Positions 1 to 7,767 of a DNA stretch of 64,000 nt are shown piece by piece. A model generated the notes under the pieces. The model was given only the letters and a program-made list of their open reading frames with translations. It made no database searches and had not been told where the DNA came from. The stretch is from JANSWP01 sp041941305 (GTDB lineage: Bacteria > Bacteroidota > Bacteroidia > Chitinophagales > Saprospiraceae): positions 1 to 64,000 of the forward strand of contig JBGTQJ010000015.1 of the NCBI GenBank assembly GCA_041941305.1. The letters run 5' to 3'. Within the stretch, counting starts at the first letter, position 1; each line of letters starts with the position of its first letter. The position numbers were made by a program, and so were the translations under genes.

Positions 1-500
1 GGTATTTTAAGTTTTGACCATCGTTTAAGTAATTCTGGGTCTTCAAACCATTTTTGCGGTAAAAATAATTCCGCTCCTGTTAGTAGCCATAAATTGTTCT
101 TACTGTATGAACTAAGTACGCCTACTTGACCCATATCAACTTTACCTAAACGTCCAAGATATTGTCGAGCAGCACCCGCTTTATGTGAGCCACTACAAGC
201 ATCTCCACTTTCATCGAAATTGAGCGTACCACCTTGTAATTCAACATCCGTATTGATGTTTTCCATTACTTGGTCAAATACACCGTCCCAGCCCCATGGT
301 GATTCTGACATGAACTGTTGTATATTTTGACCATCCGCATCTGAGCCATTTACCTTTTGGTCTATGTTCTTATAGTTGCGGTCAGTCTCTAGTAATAAAT
401 AACCTTTTAATACAGTCCAGCCATGAGCCGAAGAATCATTGGTTTTTGTCTTGAAATTATTGCGAAATTGGTCGAAGATCCTTTCTAAGTCTTCCTCCAT
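1..500 (-). CDS. IS701-like transposase, 3' end beyond window
   Basis: The reverse strand reads 166 residues without a stop from an ATG at 500 to the window edge, so the gene is cut by the window. Residues about 61-70 (QFMSESPWG) and 94-128, holding LNFDESGD followed by ARQYLGRLGKVDMGQVGV, match the DDE core of IS701-family transposases; D96 would be the first catalytic aspartate. The visible part is open and shows no frameshift, so the element may be intact outside the window. No terminal inverted repeat was identified between the start codon and the next gene. Family call is from recalled motifs; no search was run. Confidence 0.8.
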   Translation of the reverse strand, partial: MEEDLERIFDQFRNNFKTKTNDSSAHGWTVLKGYLLLETDRNYKNIDQKVNGSDADGQNIQQFMSESPWGWDGVFDQVMENINTDVELQGGTLNFDESGDACSGSHKAGAARQYLGRLGKVDMGQVGVLSSYSKNNLWLLTGAELFLPQKWFEDPELLKRWSKLKI

Positions 501-640
501 TTGGATAACAGTCTTTTCTGTTATTCCCCAATAGTTTTTTTTCTCATAACTCTATATTTAAAGGTGATGAACACCTTCAATATAGCAATTTTTTAAACAT
601 GACATTGTCAAGTTAATCAATAAAAATAAAATTTTCAGAT

Positions 641-1429
641 ATGAAACTACATGAAAAGGTTTGGACACACTGGCAATGGTATAAATCATTGTTTAGCATT
701 ACAATATTAAGGTACTTTGTAATTTGGTTTTCAATAGTCCCAATTTTTGCTACTCTATTGCCTAAAAATAGCGACGGAAAAATCATATTGAAAAACATAA
801 AATATGTAAGCGACTCCTCATTACTAACTGACCCAAATACTTCCGGGGAGTTTGAAACTGAATTTTTCTTCAATTTAGCTTTACCCTTTCATTGGGAACT
901 GTTGTGGGCATCCTCATTATGTTTTGTAATAGCTTTAATTTTATATTCCTTCTTTTGCCCAGGTTTTATAAAGAAATATCCATCTTTTAAAGAATATAAA
1001 TCCCATTACCATTCACCAAGATGGATTGTTTGGGAAGCTTTAAATATCGTAAAAGATAAGTCAGAGGTATCAAAATTTCTTAATAGGCTTAAGACAAAAA
1101 AATATGTAATAGAACAAAATTCTGAGTCAATGGAGAGTAATGGAGTAATCGTTAAAGAACTGTTCACAGAACTTGTTTTTGATTACAAATCAAAAGTATA
1201 TTCTTTAGCTATGCCAATAATTAAAAATAGTAGAATTGATTCATCAACAACAGATGAAGCTGAAAGGGAAATTTTTTGGGAAATATTTGGTAGATATTCA
1301 ACTTCAAAACCATTCTGGAGAATCTTAATTATCTTTTTTCTCATTATAAGTCTAATTCTTTTTTCTATTCCAGTGATAGAAAATATTTACAAGGGGTCTG
1401 AATTTATTTATAACAGCTTATTTCATTAA
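641..1429 (+). CDS. Hypothetical membrane protein, three TM segments
   Basis: Unrecognised 262-aa protein. Hydrophobic stretches at about residues 18-40, 86-108 and 227-246 suggest an inner-membrane protein with a charged soluble stretch between the second and third segments (about 110-226). There is no signal peptide or lipobox. The coding DNA is visibly more AT-rich than the secretome genes downstream, and it sits beside a transposase, so acquisition by transfer is possible. It starts at an ATG without a Shine-Dalgarno sequence, as is usual in Bacteroidota. Function is unknown. Confidence 0.65.
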   Translation: MKLHEKVWTHWQWYKSLFSITILRYFVIWFSIVPIFATLLPKNSDGKIILKNIKYVSDSSLLTDPNTSGEFETEFFFNLALPFHWELLWASSLCFVIALILYSFFCPGFIKKYPSFKEYKSHYHSPRWIVWEALNIVKDKSEVSKFLNRLKTKKYVIEQNSESMESNGVIVKELFTELVFDYKSKVYSLAMPIIKNSRIDSSTTDEAEREIFWEIFGRYSTSKPFWRILIIFFLIISLILFSIPVIENIYKGSEFIYNSLFH

Positions 1430-1595
1430 CATGAAATCTACTATTTTAGGAACATTCTTATCTTTGGAATTATTTCCAACTTAAAATATGGAAAATCTGA
1501 AATGCTAGAGCCAGATTACTATTACCATAATCTTTAAAAATTAGAACTACAAACTTATTTTTGAATCGCTTTATAATTTTAAAGCTGTTGTAATA

Positions 1596-1620
1596 AAGAG
1601 TTAGGAAAATCCTAACTCTT
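1596..1620. terminator. Perfect 11-bp hairpin, bidirectional terminator candidate
   Basis: Arms 1596-1606 (AAGAGTTAGGA) and 1610-1620 are perfectly complementary around a 3-base loop. It lies between the membrane protein gene and the minus-strand sorting-domain remnant, and overlaps the stop of the latter. Confidence 0.5.
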
Positions 1621-1785
1621 CACTACCTTAACAAAATACCTCCTCCCAAACCCATCAGTCAACCGAATCACATAAACCCCATCCGAAAACCCCGATAAAT
1701 CCAACCTCAAAACATCACTCCCAACCTGACTTTTCCCCTTTTCAATCAACTGCCCCGAGCAGCTAAAAATCGAATAGTCGAATTA
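1612..1785 (-). pseudogene. Fragment of a T9SS type A sorting domain
   Basis: On the minus strand this piece reads a C-terminal sorting domain ending in LSGFSDGVYVIRL and FGRRYFVKVVKS, then a TAG stop at 1612-1614. Going upstream, the frame meets a TAA just before FDYSIFSCSGQ, so only about 55 residues survive and no signal peptide or body exists. It is nearly identical to the end of the gene remnant at 2991 (roughly 93% over the first 130 bases by eye). The two copies face the same way and bracket the two genes at 1922-2931. It is a duplication scar, not a working gene. Confidence 0.75.
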
Positions 1786-1921
1786 GAATAGCAGATTCAT
1801 TGATATTGACGATTCCTAATCAACCCTGTTTTTCTGCGATAGGAAGACGTCGTCTGCCAAGTATAAAATTTGGGAAGTCTCTTAAAACTTTCTAATTTTG
1901 AAAGAACGGTAACAAACAACT

Positions 1922-2452
1922 ATGACGAAAACCATCAAAATTGAAAACTTGCCCACTCTTCGTAAAATACCCTCAAAGAATATTTGTGATTATTTGGCAG
2001 AAGGGGCGGCAATTTGTTTAAAAATTTCTAATCACCCAAAAGGGGTTGAGTTATCAGTTGAAGGTGCATTTGAGGGCAAATTAAAATTAGATTTTGAGGA
2101 GGTAAATCAGGCTGTTTTGGACAGTTGGGCAGATTTACGGGAGGCGACTGAGGCAGGTGCAACTTGTTTGGCACTTTGGATAATTGAGCAGTTTACGGAT
2201 TTAAAAGTTATAAGACGGTCTTTTCAATCTACAGGATTTGATTATTGGTTGGGCAAGAAGCAAGATATTTTTCCGTTTAAAGATGCGGCACGATTAGAAG
2301 TTTCGGGATTGTTGAATGAAAGTATCGGACGAGTCAATCAAAGAATGAAAGAGAAGATTGCGCAAGTAGAAAAAAGCAGCCATACTAAACTTCCCGCTTA
2401 TATTATTGTCATTGAATTCAGTCAACCGTTAGCAAAAACAACCATTGTATGA
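1922..2452 (+). CDS. Hypothetical protein of a two-gene cassette, possible PD-(D/E)XK-like fold
   Basis: A 176-aa soluble protein with no signal peptide or TM segment. It is followed by a second gene with a 4-base ATGA overlap, indicating translational coupling. The part with most character is GFDYWLG (D107) followed by ARLEVSG (E126) and a C-terminal strand AYIIVIEF. The D ... E-V-S spacing is reminiscent of restriction-endonuclease-like folds, but the usual lysine is absent, so enzyme activity is only a guess. I believe similar DYWLG/RLEVSG proteins occur elsewhere as hypothetical proteins beside a helical partner. The cassette lies between two direct repeats of a sorting-domain fragment. 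Confidence 0.7.
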   Translation: MTKTIKIENLPTLRKIPSKNICDYLAEGAAICLKISNHPKGVELSVEGAFEGKLKLDFEEVNQAVLDSWADLREATEAGATCLALWIIEQFTDLKVIRRSFQSTGFDYWLGKKQDIFPFKDAARLEVSGLLNESIGRVNQRMKEKIAQVEKSSHTKLPAYIIVIEFSQPLAKTTIV

Positions 2453-2931
2453 TACATCAAAAAAGTCAAATTAATCAACTGCATGAGGAGGCTATGAATC
2501 TTGCGGAAACTGCTTTTTTGAAAGAGAAAAAGGAGAAAAATTTACCGGAAGCACAAGAATTATATCGCAAGGCATTCGAATTGGAACGACAATCTGCCAT
2601 GCTTTTGTCAGAAGATTTTGATAATGAACCTTCGCGTTCCGTGCTCTTTCAAAGTGCCGCCAATCTTGCTTTTTGTGCTAAAATGTACCGGGAAGCAGAA
2701 CAAATGGTTGGTTTTGCGCTCTCCGGAAATCCACCAAGCCAAATCCATGAAGAATTGCGGCTTTTGCTCCGAAAAATTGAAATAAATGAAGAATCTTCCA
2801 AAGATTCCAATGCCCATAATACCGCCGAATTAATTGACCAAAAAGTGGAAAAATTGCCAATTCAGTTACAAAGAGAGGCTTATGATTTTATTGAATTTTT
2901 ATTGGCGAAACACTTAAAATTAGGGAATTGA
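2449..2931 (+). CDS. Helical TPR-like protein with DUF2281-like C-terminus
   Basis: A 160-aa cytoplasmic, mostly helical protein. Residues about 10-110 resemble two or three degenerate TPR helices (EAQELYRKAFELERQSA; SAANLAFCAKMYREAEQMV). The last 30 residues (EKLPIQLQREAYDFIEFL) resemble DUF2281, a short helical domain common in small antitoxin-like or partner proteins of Bacteroidota and cyanobacteria. Its start overlaps the stop of the upstream gene, so the two are probably made together and may bind each other. A very strong terminator follows directly. A regulatory or chaperone role toward the upstream protein is inference. Confidence 0.7.
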   Translation: MIHQKSQINQLHEEAMNLAETAFLKEKKEKNLPEAQELYRKAFELERQSAMLLSEDFDNEPSRSVLFQSAANLAFCAKMYREAEQMVGFALSGNPPSQIHEELRLLLRKIEINEESSKDSNAHNTAELIDQKVEKLPIQLQREAYDFIEFLLAKHLKLGN

Positions 2932-2973
2932 AACCAAAAAAAGGGCCTGCATTTGCAGCCCCTTTTTTTGGTT
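2932..2973 (+). terminator. Strong intrinsic terminator of the two-gene cassette
   Basis: 20-base arms 2932-2951 and 2954-2973 pair with a single C-C mismatch around a 2-base loop. An A7 run and a T7 run flank the GC core, so it can end transcripts from both strands. It starts right after the stop of the helical protein and also faces the minus-strand remnant. Confidence 0.85.
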
Positions 2974-2990
2974 GTGATTCGAGAAAAAAC

Positions 2991-3650
2991 CTACCCCCTC
3001 ACCACCTTAACAAAATACCTCCTCCCAAACCCATCAACCAACCGAATCACATAAACCCCATCCGAAAACCCAGACAAATCCAACCTCAAAATATCACTCC
3101 CAACCTGACTTTCCCCTTTTTCAATCAATTGCCCAGCACCATTAAAAATCGAATATTCAAACAATTCAGTTGAAGGCAGGGAAATTTCAAAAATGCCTTG
3201 CGTCGGGACGGGAAAGGCTTTTAAAGATTGGTAATCATAAGATTCATGCGTCGAAGTGGATTCATGATAACAGCCTTTGATTTCAAATTCGGCGGCAGAA
3301 GCCCAGGGATTTCCGCTGACTTCGGAGAGGGCAACGAGCCGCATATATTGTCCGACGACAAGGGGTTGAAAAGTGACCTTATGCGGTGTTGCCGAGCTTT
3401 CAAATTCGCCAATCATCTCGGGATCTCCCCAGTCAGCCAAATCTTCCGAAAAGTATAATTCGTAGTCTTTAATCCAGCCGTTTTGACCTTGTTGGAGCGG
3501 CAGATAAGTGAATTCATGAATGTCATAAAGGGCACCTAAATCAATTTGAATTTCGTGCGGATAACCGGGTGAACCGGTACTCCACCTGATTGGTGTAAAC
3601 GAATGTTTTGTTGTGTTTGGAGTTGTCCCAATCCGGAGATTCGGCGTATC
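2991..3650 (-). pseudogene. Discoidin (F5/8 C)-T9SS protein, 5' truncated
   Basis: The minus strand reads, from about 3610 down, a galactose-binding F5/8 type C domain (WSTGSPGYPHEIQIDLG, then YLPLQQGQNGWIKDYELYF) joined to a T9SS type A sorting domain ending FGRRYFVKVVRG at 2991. The open frame runs into the repeat block at 3627-3793, where homology fades; no signal peptide, catalytic domain or natural start is present. It is best read as the 3' end of a larger secreted protein whose 5' part was lost. Discoidin domains bind glycans, so the parent was probably a surface enzyme or adhesin. The last part is duplicated at 1612-1785. Confidence 0.7.
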
Positions 3651-3793
3651 TGCCGCAACGGTTCTGCAGAACGTGGCGAGCAGAGCGGTTTTTGGAAGAC
3701 ATTGGGCGAGCAGAGATATTTTGTTATTTATGAAGTTTTCCCAATCGGGAGATTCGGCGTATATGCCGCGACGGTTCTGGAGAACCTGGCGAG
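3627..3793. repeat. Two 54-bp repeats around an imperfect palindrome
   Basis: 3627-3680 and 3740-3793 are 54-base direct repeats with five differences by eye. Each holds a core GTTCTGCAGAAC or GTTCTGGAGAAC, a perfect or near-perfect palindrome. They coincide with the point where the discoidin gene loses its 5' end, so this may be a recombination or insertion scar. Confidence 0.7.
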
Positions 3794-3853
3794 TAAACGA
3801 GGGAAATAATACAGAAGGAAAGGAGAGGACTCATAGCCAGTAAGAACTCCATC

Positions 3854-5131
3854 CTAATGCTTCAAAATCTCAAAAGTTTCCGTTGCCATCCCAATTTTGA
3901 CATTCACAAAATAGAGACCCATCGAAAAGGTTGAAAAATCAATTGCCCAATTATCAATTTCCGGCTTTGAAGAGTGTACTTTTTGCCCCACAGCATTAAA
4001 AATAACAACCTGCTCAATCTCCTCTTCTGCCTGAAGATGAAGTTGCTCAACCACTGGATTCGGAAAATAAGTCAATTCCATTTTTTCCAATTCTTCAGTA
4101 TTCGTAAATACACCAAAATATACATCATCAAAATAATAAGTTTTCTCCCCTGCGGTCGAACCATCTGTTCCGAAATTAAAGAAAATGGAAGCCATATCAA
4201 AGTGATAATTTGGATTTAGAACAGCAGTTCCAGGTGCTTCATTATTGAAATCAAAAACCATGTATTCCCATTCATTTGCCAATGTCGTCAGGGTTTCGGT
4301 TTCTACACTTTTAGTTGGATCGGTGTGGTCTTCAATCTTTAGCCGTACCGGAATGCCTGCATCAGGAGAATAGACTCTTACCGTCATTTTAGTATCCGAA
4401 GCCGTGACCGGAATCTGATTTTTGAAGCCGATAGGCGAGCCGATTGTCGTACCTGCCCATGTCGCTGCACCCATAGTTTTAGTTGTTATCGAAACAGTAT
4501 TATTGGGATCGACTGGACCAGAACCCAACACAGAACTATTTCCGCCAAAGTCAGTCACGGTATAATAAACTGTTGTATCTTCAAAGGTGACAGGTAAATC
4601 CATTTGCTCCAATCCGCCTGTCAAATCCAACTGAATGACATCATCAAAAAGAAAGGTGGAAAGTGGTGAACCATTGCCCGTATTTCCAAAGTCAAACATG
4701 AAAACAATTGTATTATAGGTGTTGGCTGGTTCGCCGGAAAAATCCCAGGTCAGGGTTTCCCATTCATTGGCGACAGTGACAGTAGCATCTCTTTCAGTAT
4801 TTGCATTCCCTTCCAATTTCAATTTCATCGTAATCCCCTCAACGTGCGAAAACACTTTCATTGAAAACCCTCCTTCCGTTGAAAAATCCAAAAAATCGCT
4901 CAAAACGACTTTGCTACCTGCCCAAATCGTACCGCCATCTCTGACGATTTGTCCCACTCTTGGGCTCGTATTTGAACCCATTGGAAATGGATTTGGAATG
5001 ACAGTAGCCGTTCCACCGTCAAAATCTATAAAATCACTTTGCAAGGGTACAGGCTCAAAGTCGAAGGGTAAGCTTTGGGAGTTTCCAGTTATCGTCCAAA
5101 TTAGAATTGCGAAAATTATAGTCCTTTTCAT
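3854..5131 (-). CDS. Secreted two-domain protein with T9SS type A sorting domain
   Basis: About 425 aa. I place the start at the ATG at 5131 because it gives a standard signal peptide (MKRTIIFAILIWTITGNSQS); the open frame extends 25 codons further upstream without signal-like character. Two homologous beta-rich domains follow, about residues 15-175 and 180-345, each with an acidic strand of the kind FDFGNTG / FNFGTDG before a FLFDDV / YYFDDV motif. This resembles carbohydrate-binding modules found in Bacteroidota laminarinase-type proteins. The last 75 residues (YFPNPV start, FSTFSMGLYFVNVK) form a type A sorting domain for surface anchoring by the T9SS. No catalytic domain is visible, so it is probably a stand-alone binding protein. 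Confidence 0.8.
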   Translation of the reverse strand: MKRTIIFAILIWTITGNSQSLPFDFEPVPLQSDFIDFDGGTATVIPNPFPMGSNTSPRVGQIVRDGGTIWAGSKVVLSDFLDFSTEGGFSMKVFSHVEGITMKLKLEGNANTERDATVTVANEWETLTWDFSGEPANTYNTIVFMFDFGNTGNGSPLSTFLFDDVIQLDLTGGLEQMDLPVTFEDTTVYYTVTDFGGNSSVLGSGPVDPNNTVSITTKTMGAATWAGTTIGSPIGFKNQIPVTASDTKMTVRVYSPDAGIPVRLKIEDHTDPTKSVETETLTTLANEWEYMVFDFNNEAPGTAVLNPNYHFDMASIFFNFGTDGSTAGEKTYYFDDVYFGVFTNTEELEKMELTYFPNPVVEQLHLQAEEEIEQVVIFNAVGQKVHSSKPEIDNWAIDFSTFSMGLYFVNVKIGMATETFEILKH

Positions 5132-5386
5132 ATTGGATATTTTTTTTATTCTTTGACAAAAGTTGATATGTAAAAAATTCTTCTTTGCCATGATGCAAAG
5201 AAGCAAAAATCTAGGCTATGGATATTATGGCTAAAATTCAATTGCTTTCACGCAGACCATCCAAATGCTCGCAAAGCTCGCGTGGACAGCCTTTCTCCCC
5301 ATCCCGCCATTGAATTTCTTAACGCCAAAATCTCCAATGCCAATAAGAATCCCAAATCAACTTTTGTCACCTTTACGAAAATAAAA

Positions 5387-5899
5387 CTAATTGAATGAAA
5401 AATAAGCTCCTAATACACCTCCAATCAAGATACAATTTAGTACCCAAAAACCAATATGAATCCAGGATTTTTTTAATGCCTTTCCCTCCACAAAAGCGGC
5501 TGAACCGAGTATCGCCACACTCCAAAATAACCCTATTTCGAATCCATGAATTACACCGTGACCAAAAGTTCGATGCCGGTCGCCAAATTGTTCCAGAAAA
5601 TTTTTAAGGAAGGCATGTGCTTCATAATTTGGATCTGTCATTTGAGGTTCTCCTAAAAAAAGCAAATGTGGTGCAATTTGATGCACAGATAATATTAAGA
5701 CCATGTAGGAGATCAATATACCAAATCCGTAAATGGAAAGGGTTCGTTTTATATTTTTGGCTACACCAATTTCAGATAATTCAGTCCCTGACAATTTAGA
5801 TAATCTGGTTCCAAACACCTTTGGATGATACCAAATATAGCCGATGATTAGTGGAAGAAAAGCAGTGAAAAAGATGATGTACCAGTTGGATTGAAGCAT
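5387..5899 (-). CDS. DUF1761-like small membrane protein
   Basis: 170 aa with four hydrophobic segments at about 8-28, 58-78, 118-138 and 148-168. The N-terminal segment ends in the GYIWYHPKVFG pattern characteristic of DUF1761 proteins, and a conserved HG pair (GHGVIHGFEIG) precedes the third segment. Family members are small inner-membrane proteins of unknown function. The gene is alone on its strand; a 488-base stretch including the 180 bases at 5207-5386 separates neighbours and shows no further gene. Confidence 0.75.
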   Translation of the reverse strand: MLQSNWYIIFFTAFLPLIIGYIWYHPKVFGTRLSKLSGTELSEIGVAKNIKRTLSIYGFGILISYMVLILSVHQIAPHLLFLGEPQMTDPNYEAHAFLKNFLEQFGDRHRTFGHGVIHGFEIGLFWSVAILGSAAFVEGKALKKSWIHIGFWVLNCILIGGVLGAYFSFN

Positions 5900-6156
5900 A
5901 GTTAGTTTTTAAGCTTGAAATTACTACTTGAAAGGTAGATATCGGAAGCATAAGCCGCCAAAAATTGTCTCTCCAAATAAAAACAGCATTCATCAAAATA
6001 AATTGTTTTTTAAAAAAAGCATTCTTTTAAGGGGAAATTGTCACCTCTTTGTCACACTGTATTAAGGTTGTTATTTATATTTCGAATTCGATACCGAACC
6101 TCCTATTTACAAGAAATTTTGATTTGGTACATTCCAAATTCTAAACTAACATTCAA

Positions 6157-7602
6157 ATGATGCATTTTAAAACGCTTTTTCTTTTATTACCCTTTTTCAT
6201 TACCCTGTATATCAATGACTTAAATGCACAATGGGCGGATGCAATTTTTGACACGGTTTCTGTCGAAGATACCTATGTTGAATTCAATATCAAAAGCACC
6301 CTGGCAGTTGATGAAGAAAACAATTTACACATGGTTTGGAAAACGACCAGCTTTATCAATTATGCGCGCAGAACGAAACATGGCGAATGGGATGAAATTC
6401 AAAAGCTTCTAATCAATGCCTCTGCAGGAGGTCCAATCATCGACATAAATCAACTTACGGGAAATCCTGTTATTGTGATGAAGCAAGGAGGTGTTCCTGA
6501 TTATGAAGTCATAACATTACACTATTTAAAAAATGGGCAATGGGAAATGCTAACAGTATCAGATAGTTCGTATGTCTCCAGATCTCCTACGCTTAAAGTT
6601 GATGATAACGGCAATGTTCATTTGGCCTGGGTGCGCAAATACTCATTTGACAATAGAAAATTGGTTTATTGTACTGTAAATATTTCAGATGAATCCATAT
6701 TTAAGGAAGAATTGCCACAGGGAACCCTGGGAGATAGTTGGGGAATTCCATATATCGGATTTTCAAAAGACCTGGGTCCTGTCATTTCGTTCTCTGCAAC
6801 TGAAAATCCTGACTCTTCAGATTATAAAGTTCATGTGGCTCAAAAGGCTCCCGGATCTGGCAATTGGGAATATGAATTAGTAAACGTTCCCAATCCTTTT
6901 ATCGTAAGCAATTCCATGGTTGTTTCAGGCAATACGATTCATTTATTTATTTCAGGAACTGCTAGTAATTCATCCCCAATTGAAGGTTCCGCAATTCACT
7001 ATTTAAAAAAACCCTTTGAAAGTTCCTGGTCTATTCCTGAAAAGATCAACGACGACATACCAGGAAGACTATATTCAAACTTTCATGTCGATGAAAACGA
7101 GAAAATTCATTGTGTTTGGTTTGAAATGGATGTCCCCGTTAGCCCAGGAACTTTTTATTATTCCACAAATAAAACTGGAAGTTGGGAACGAACTGCAATC
7201 GTTGAAAATCAAAATTTTGTTTTACCATCTATGGTATTCAATAATCAATCTCAAGGATTTGTTTTTGCACGGAAAAATTTCGGATTTCCTAATTATGGTC
7301 TCATTTTGTATGGTGCTCAATCGATCATCAATTCAGTAAAGGAACCAGTAAACTTCAATCAACAAGTAAGCATTTATCCTAACCCAGGTTTTTCTGAGTT
7401 TTTTCTTCAAAATAAGAAGCATCAAACTTTTGCTAACAGATTAAAGCTGTTCGATTTAAATGGAAATTTGATTTTTGAAGGAAAGATACCTCCAGGCAAT
7501 TCAATTCGTTTGAATCGGACAAGGGTGAATTCAGGTACCTATATTTATCAATTATTTGAAAAAGAAAAATTAGTTGGTAAGGGGAAATTAATAATTGAAT
7601 AA
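6157..7602 (+). CDS. Secreted beta-propeller-like protein with T9SS sorting domain
   Basis: 481 aa. The N-terminus (about 1-24, ending LNAQ) is a signal peptide. The middle, about residues 40-390, repeats units of the kind VDDNGNVHLAWVRK, VDENEKIHCVWFEM and VDEENNLHMVWK, each ending in an aromatic strand; this is the pattern of BNR/sialidase-like beta-propeller blades. The C-terminal 80 residues (SIYPNPGFSEFFL; SGTYIYQLF) form a T9SS type A sorting domain. It is probably a surface or released protein; whether it binds glycans is not shown. It lies just upstream of the large type B cargo protein but has its own 5' region. Confidence 0.8.
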   Translation: MMHFKTLFLLLPFFITLYINDLNAQWADAIFDTVSVEDTYVEFNIKSTLAVDEENNLHMVWKTTSFINYARRTKHGEWDEIQKLLINASAGGPIIDINQLTGNPVIVMKQGGVPDYEVITLHYLKNGQWEMLTVSDSSYVSRSPTLKVDDNGNVHLAWVRKYSFDNRKLVYCTVNISDESIFKEELPQGTLGDSWGIPYIGFSKDLGPVISFSATENPDSSDYKVHVAQKAPGSGNWEYELVNVPNPFIVSNSMVVSGNTIHLFISGTASNSSPIEGSAIHYLKKPFESSWSIPEKINDDIPGRLYSNFHVDENEKIHCVWFEMDVPVSPGTFYYSTNKTGSWERTAIVENQNFVLPSMVFNNQSQGFVFARKNFGFPNYGLILYGAQSIINSVKEPVNFNQQVSIYPNPGFSEFFLQNKKHQTFANRLKLFDLNGNLIFEGKIPPGNSIRLNRTRVNSGTYIYQLFEKEKLVGKGKLIIE

Positions 7603-7702
7603 GAAAGGAAAAGTACGCATTTGAATAGTATAGAACAGCCCAAGGACTGACAGAAAAGAGTTTCTATCAAAAAAATGAAGTAGGCATTTTCAAAACTGGA
7701 AT

Positions 7703-7738
7703 TTTGTTTATCCATACCATTCCAATACCCTACCTTTG
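7703..7738 (+). promoter_or_regulatory. Bacteroidota-type promoter candidate
   Basis: TTTG at 7703-7706 and TACCTTTG at 7731-7738 fit the -33 TTTG / -7 TAnnTTTG pattern, with a slightly long 24-base spacer. The predicted start of transcription lies about 20 bases before the ATG at 7768. Confidence 0.4.
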
Positions 7739-7767
7739 GCAAGATATTTAAAAAACGCTTATACAAA

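Noticed and set aside
3603..3843. Plus-strand open frames of 68-76 codons
   Set aside because: They run through the 54-bp direct repeats and read CGG/Arg/Trp-rich text in two overlapping frames; they are products of the repeats.
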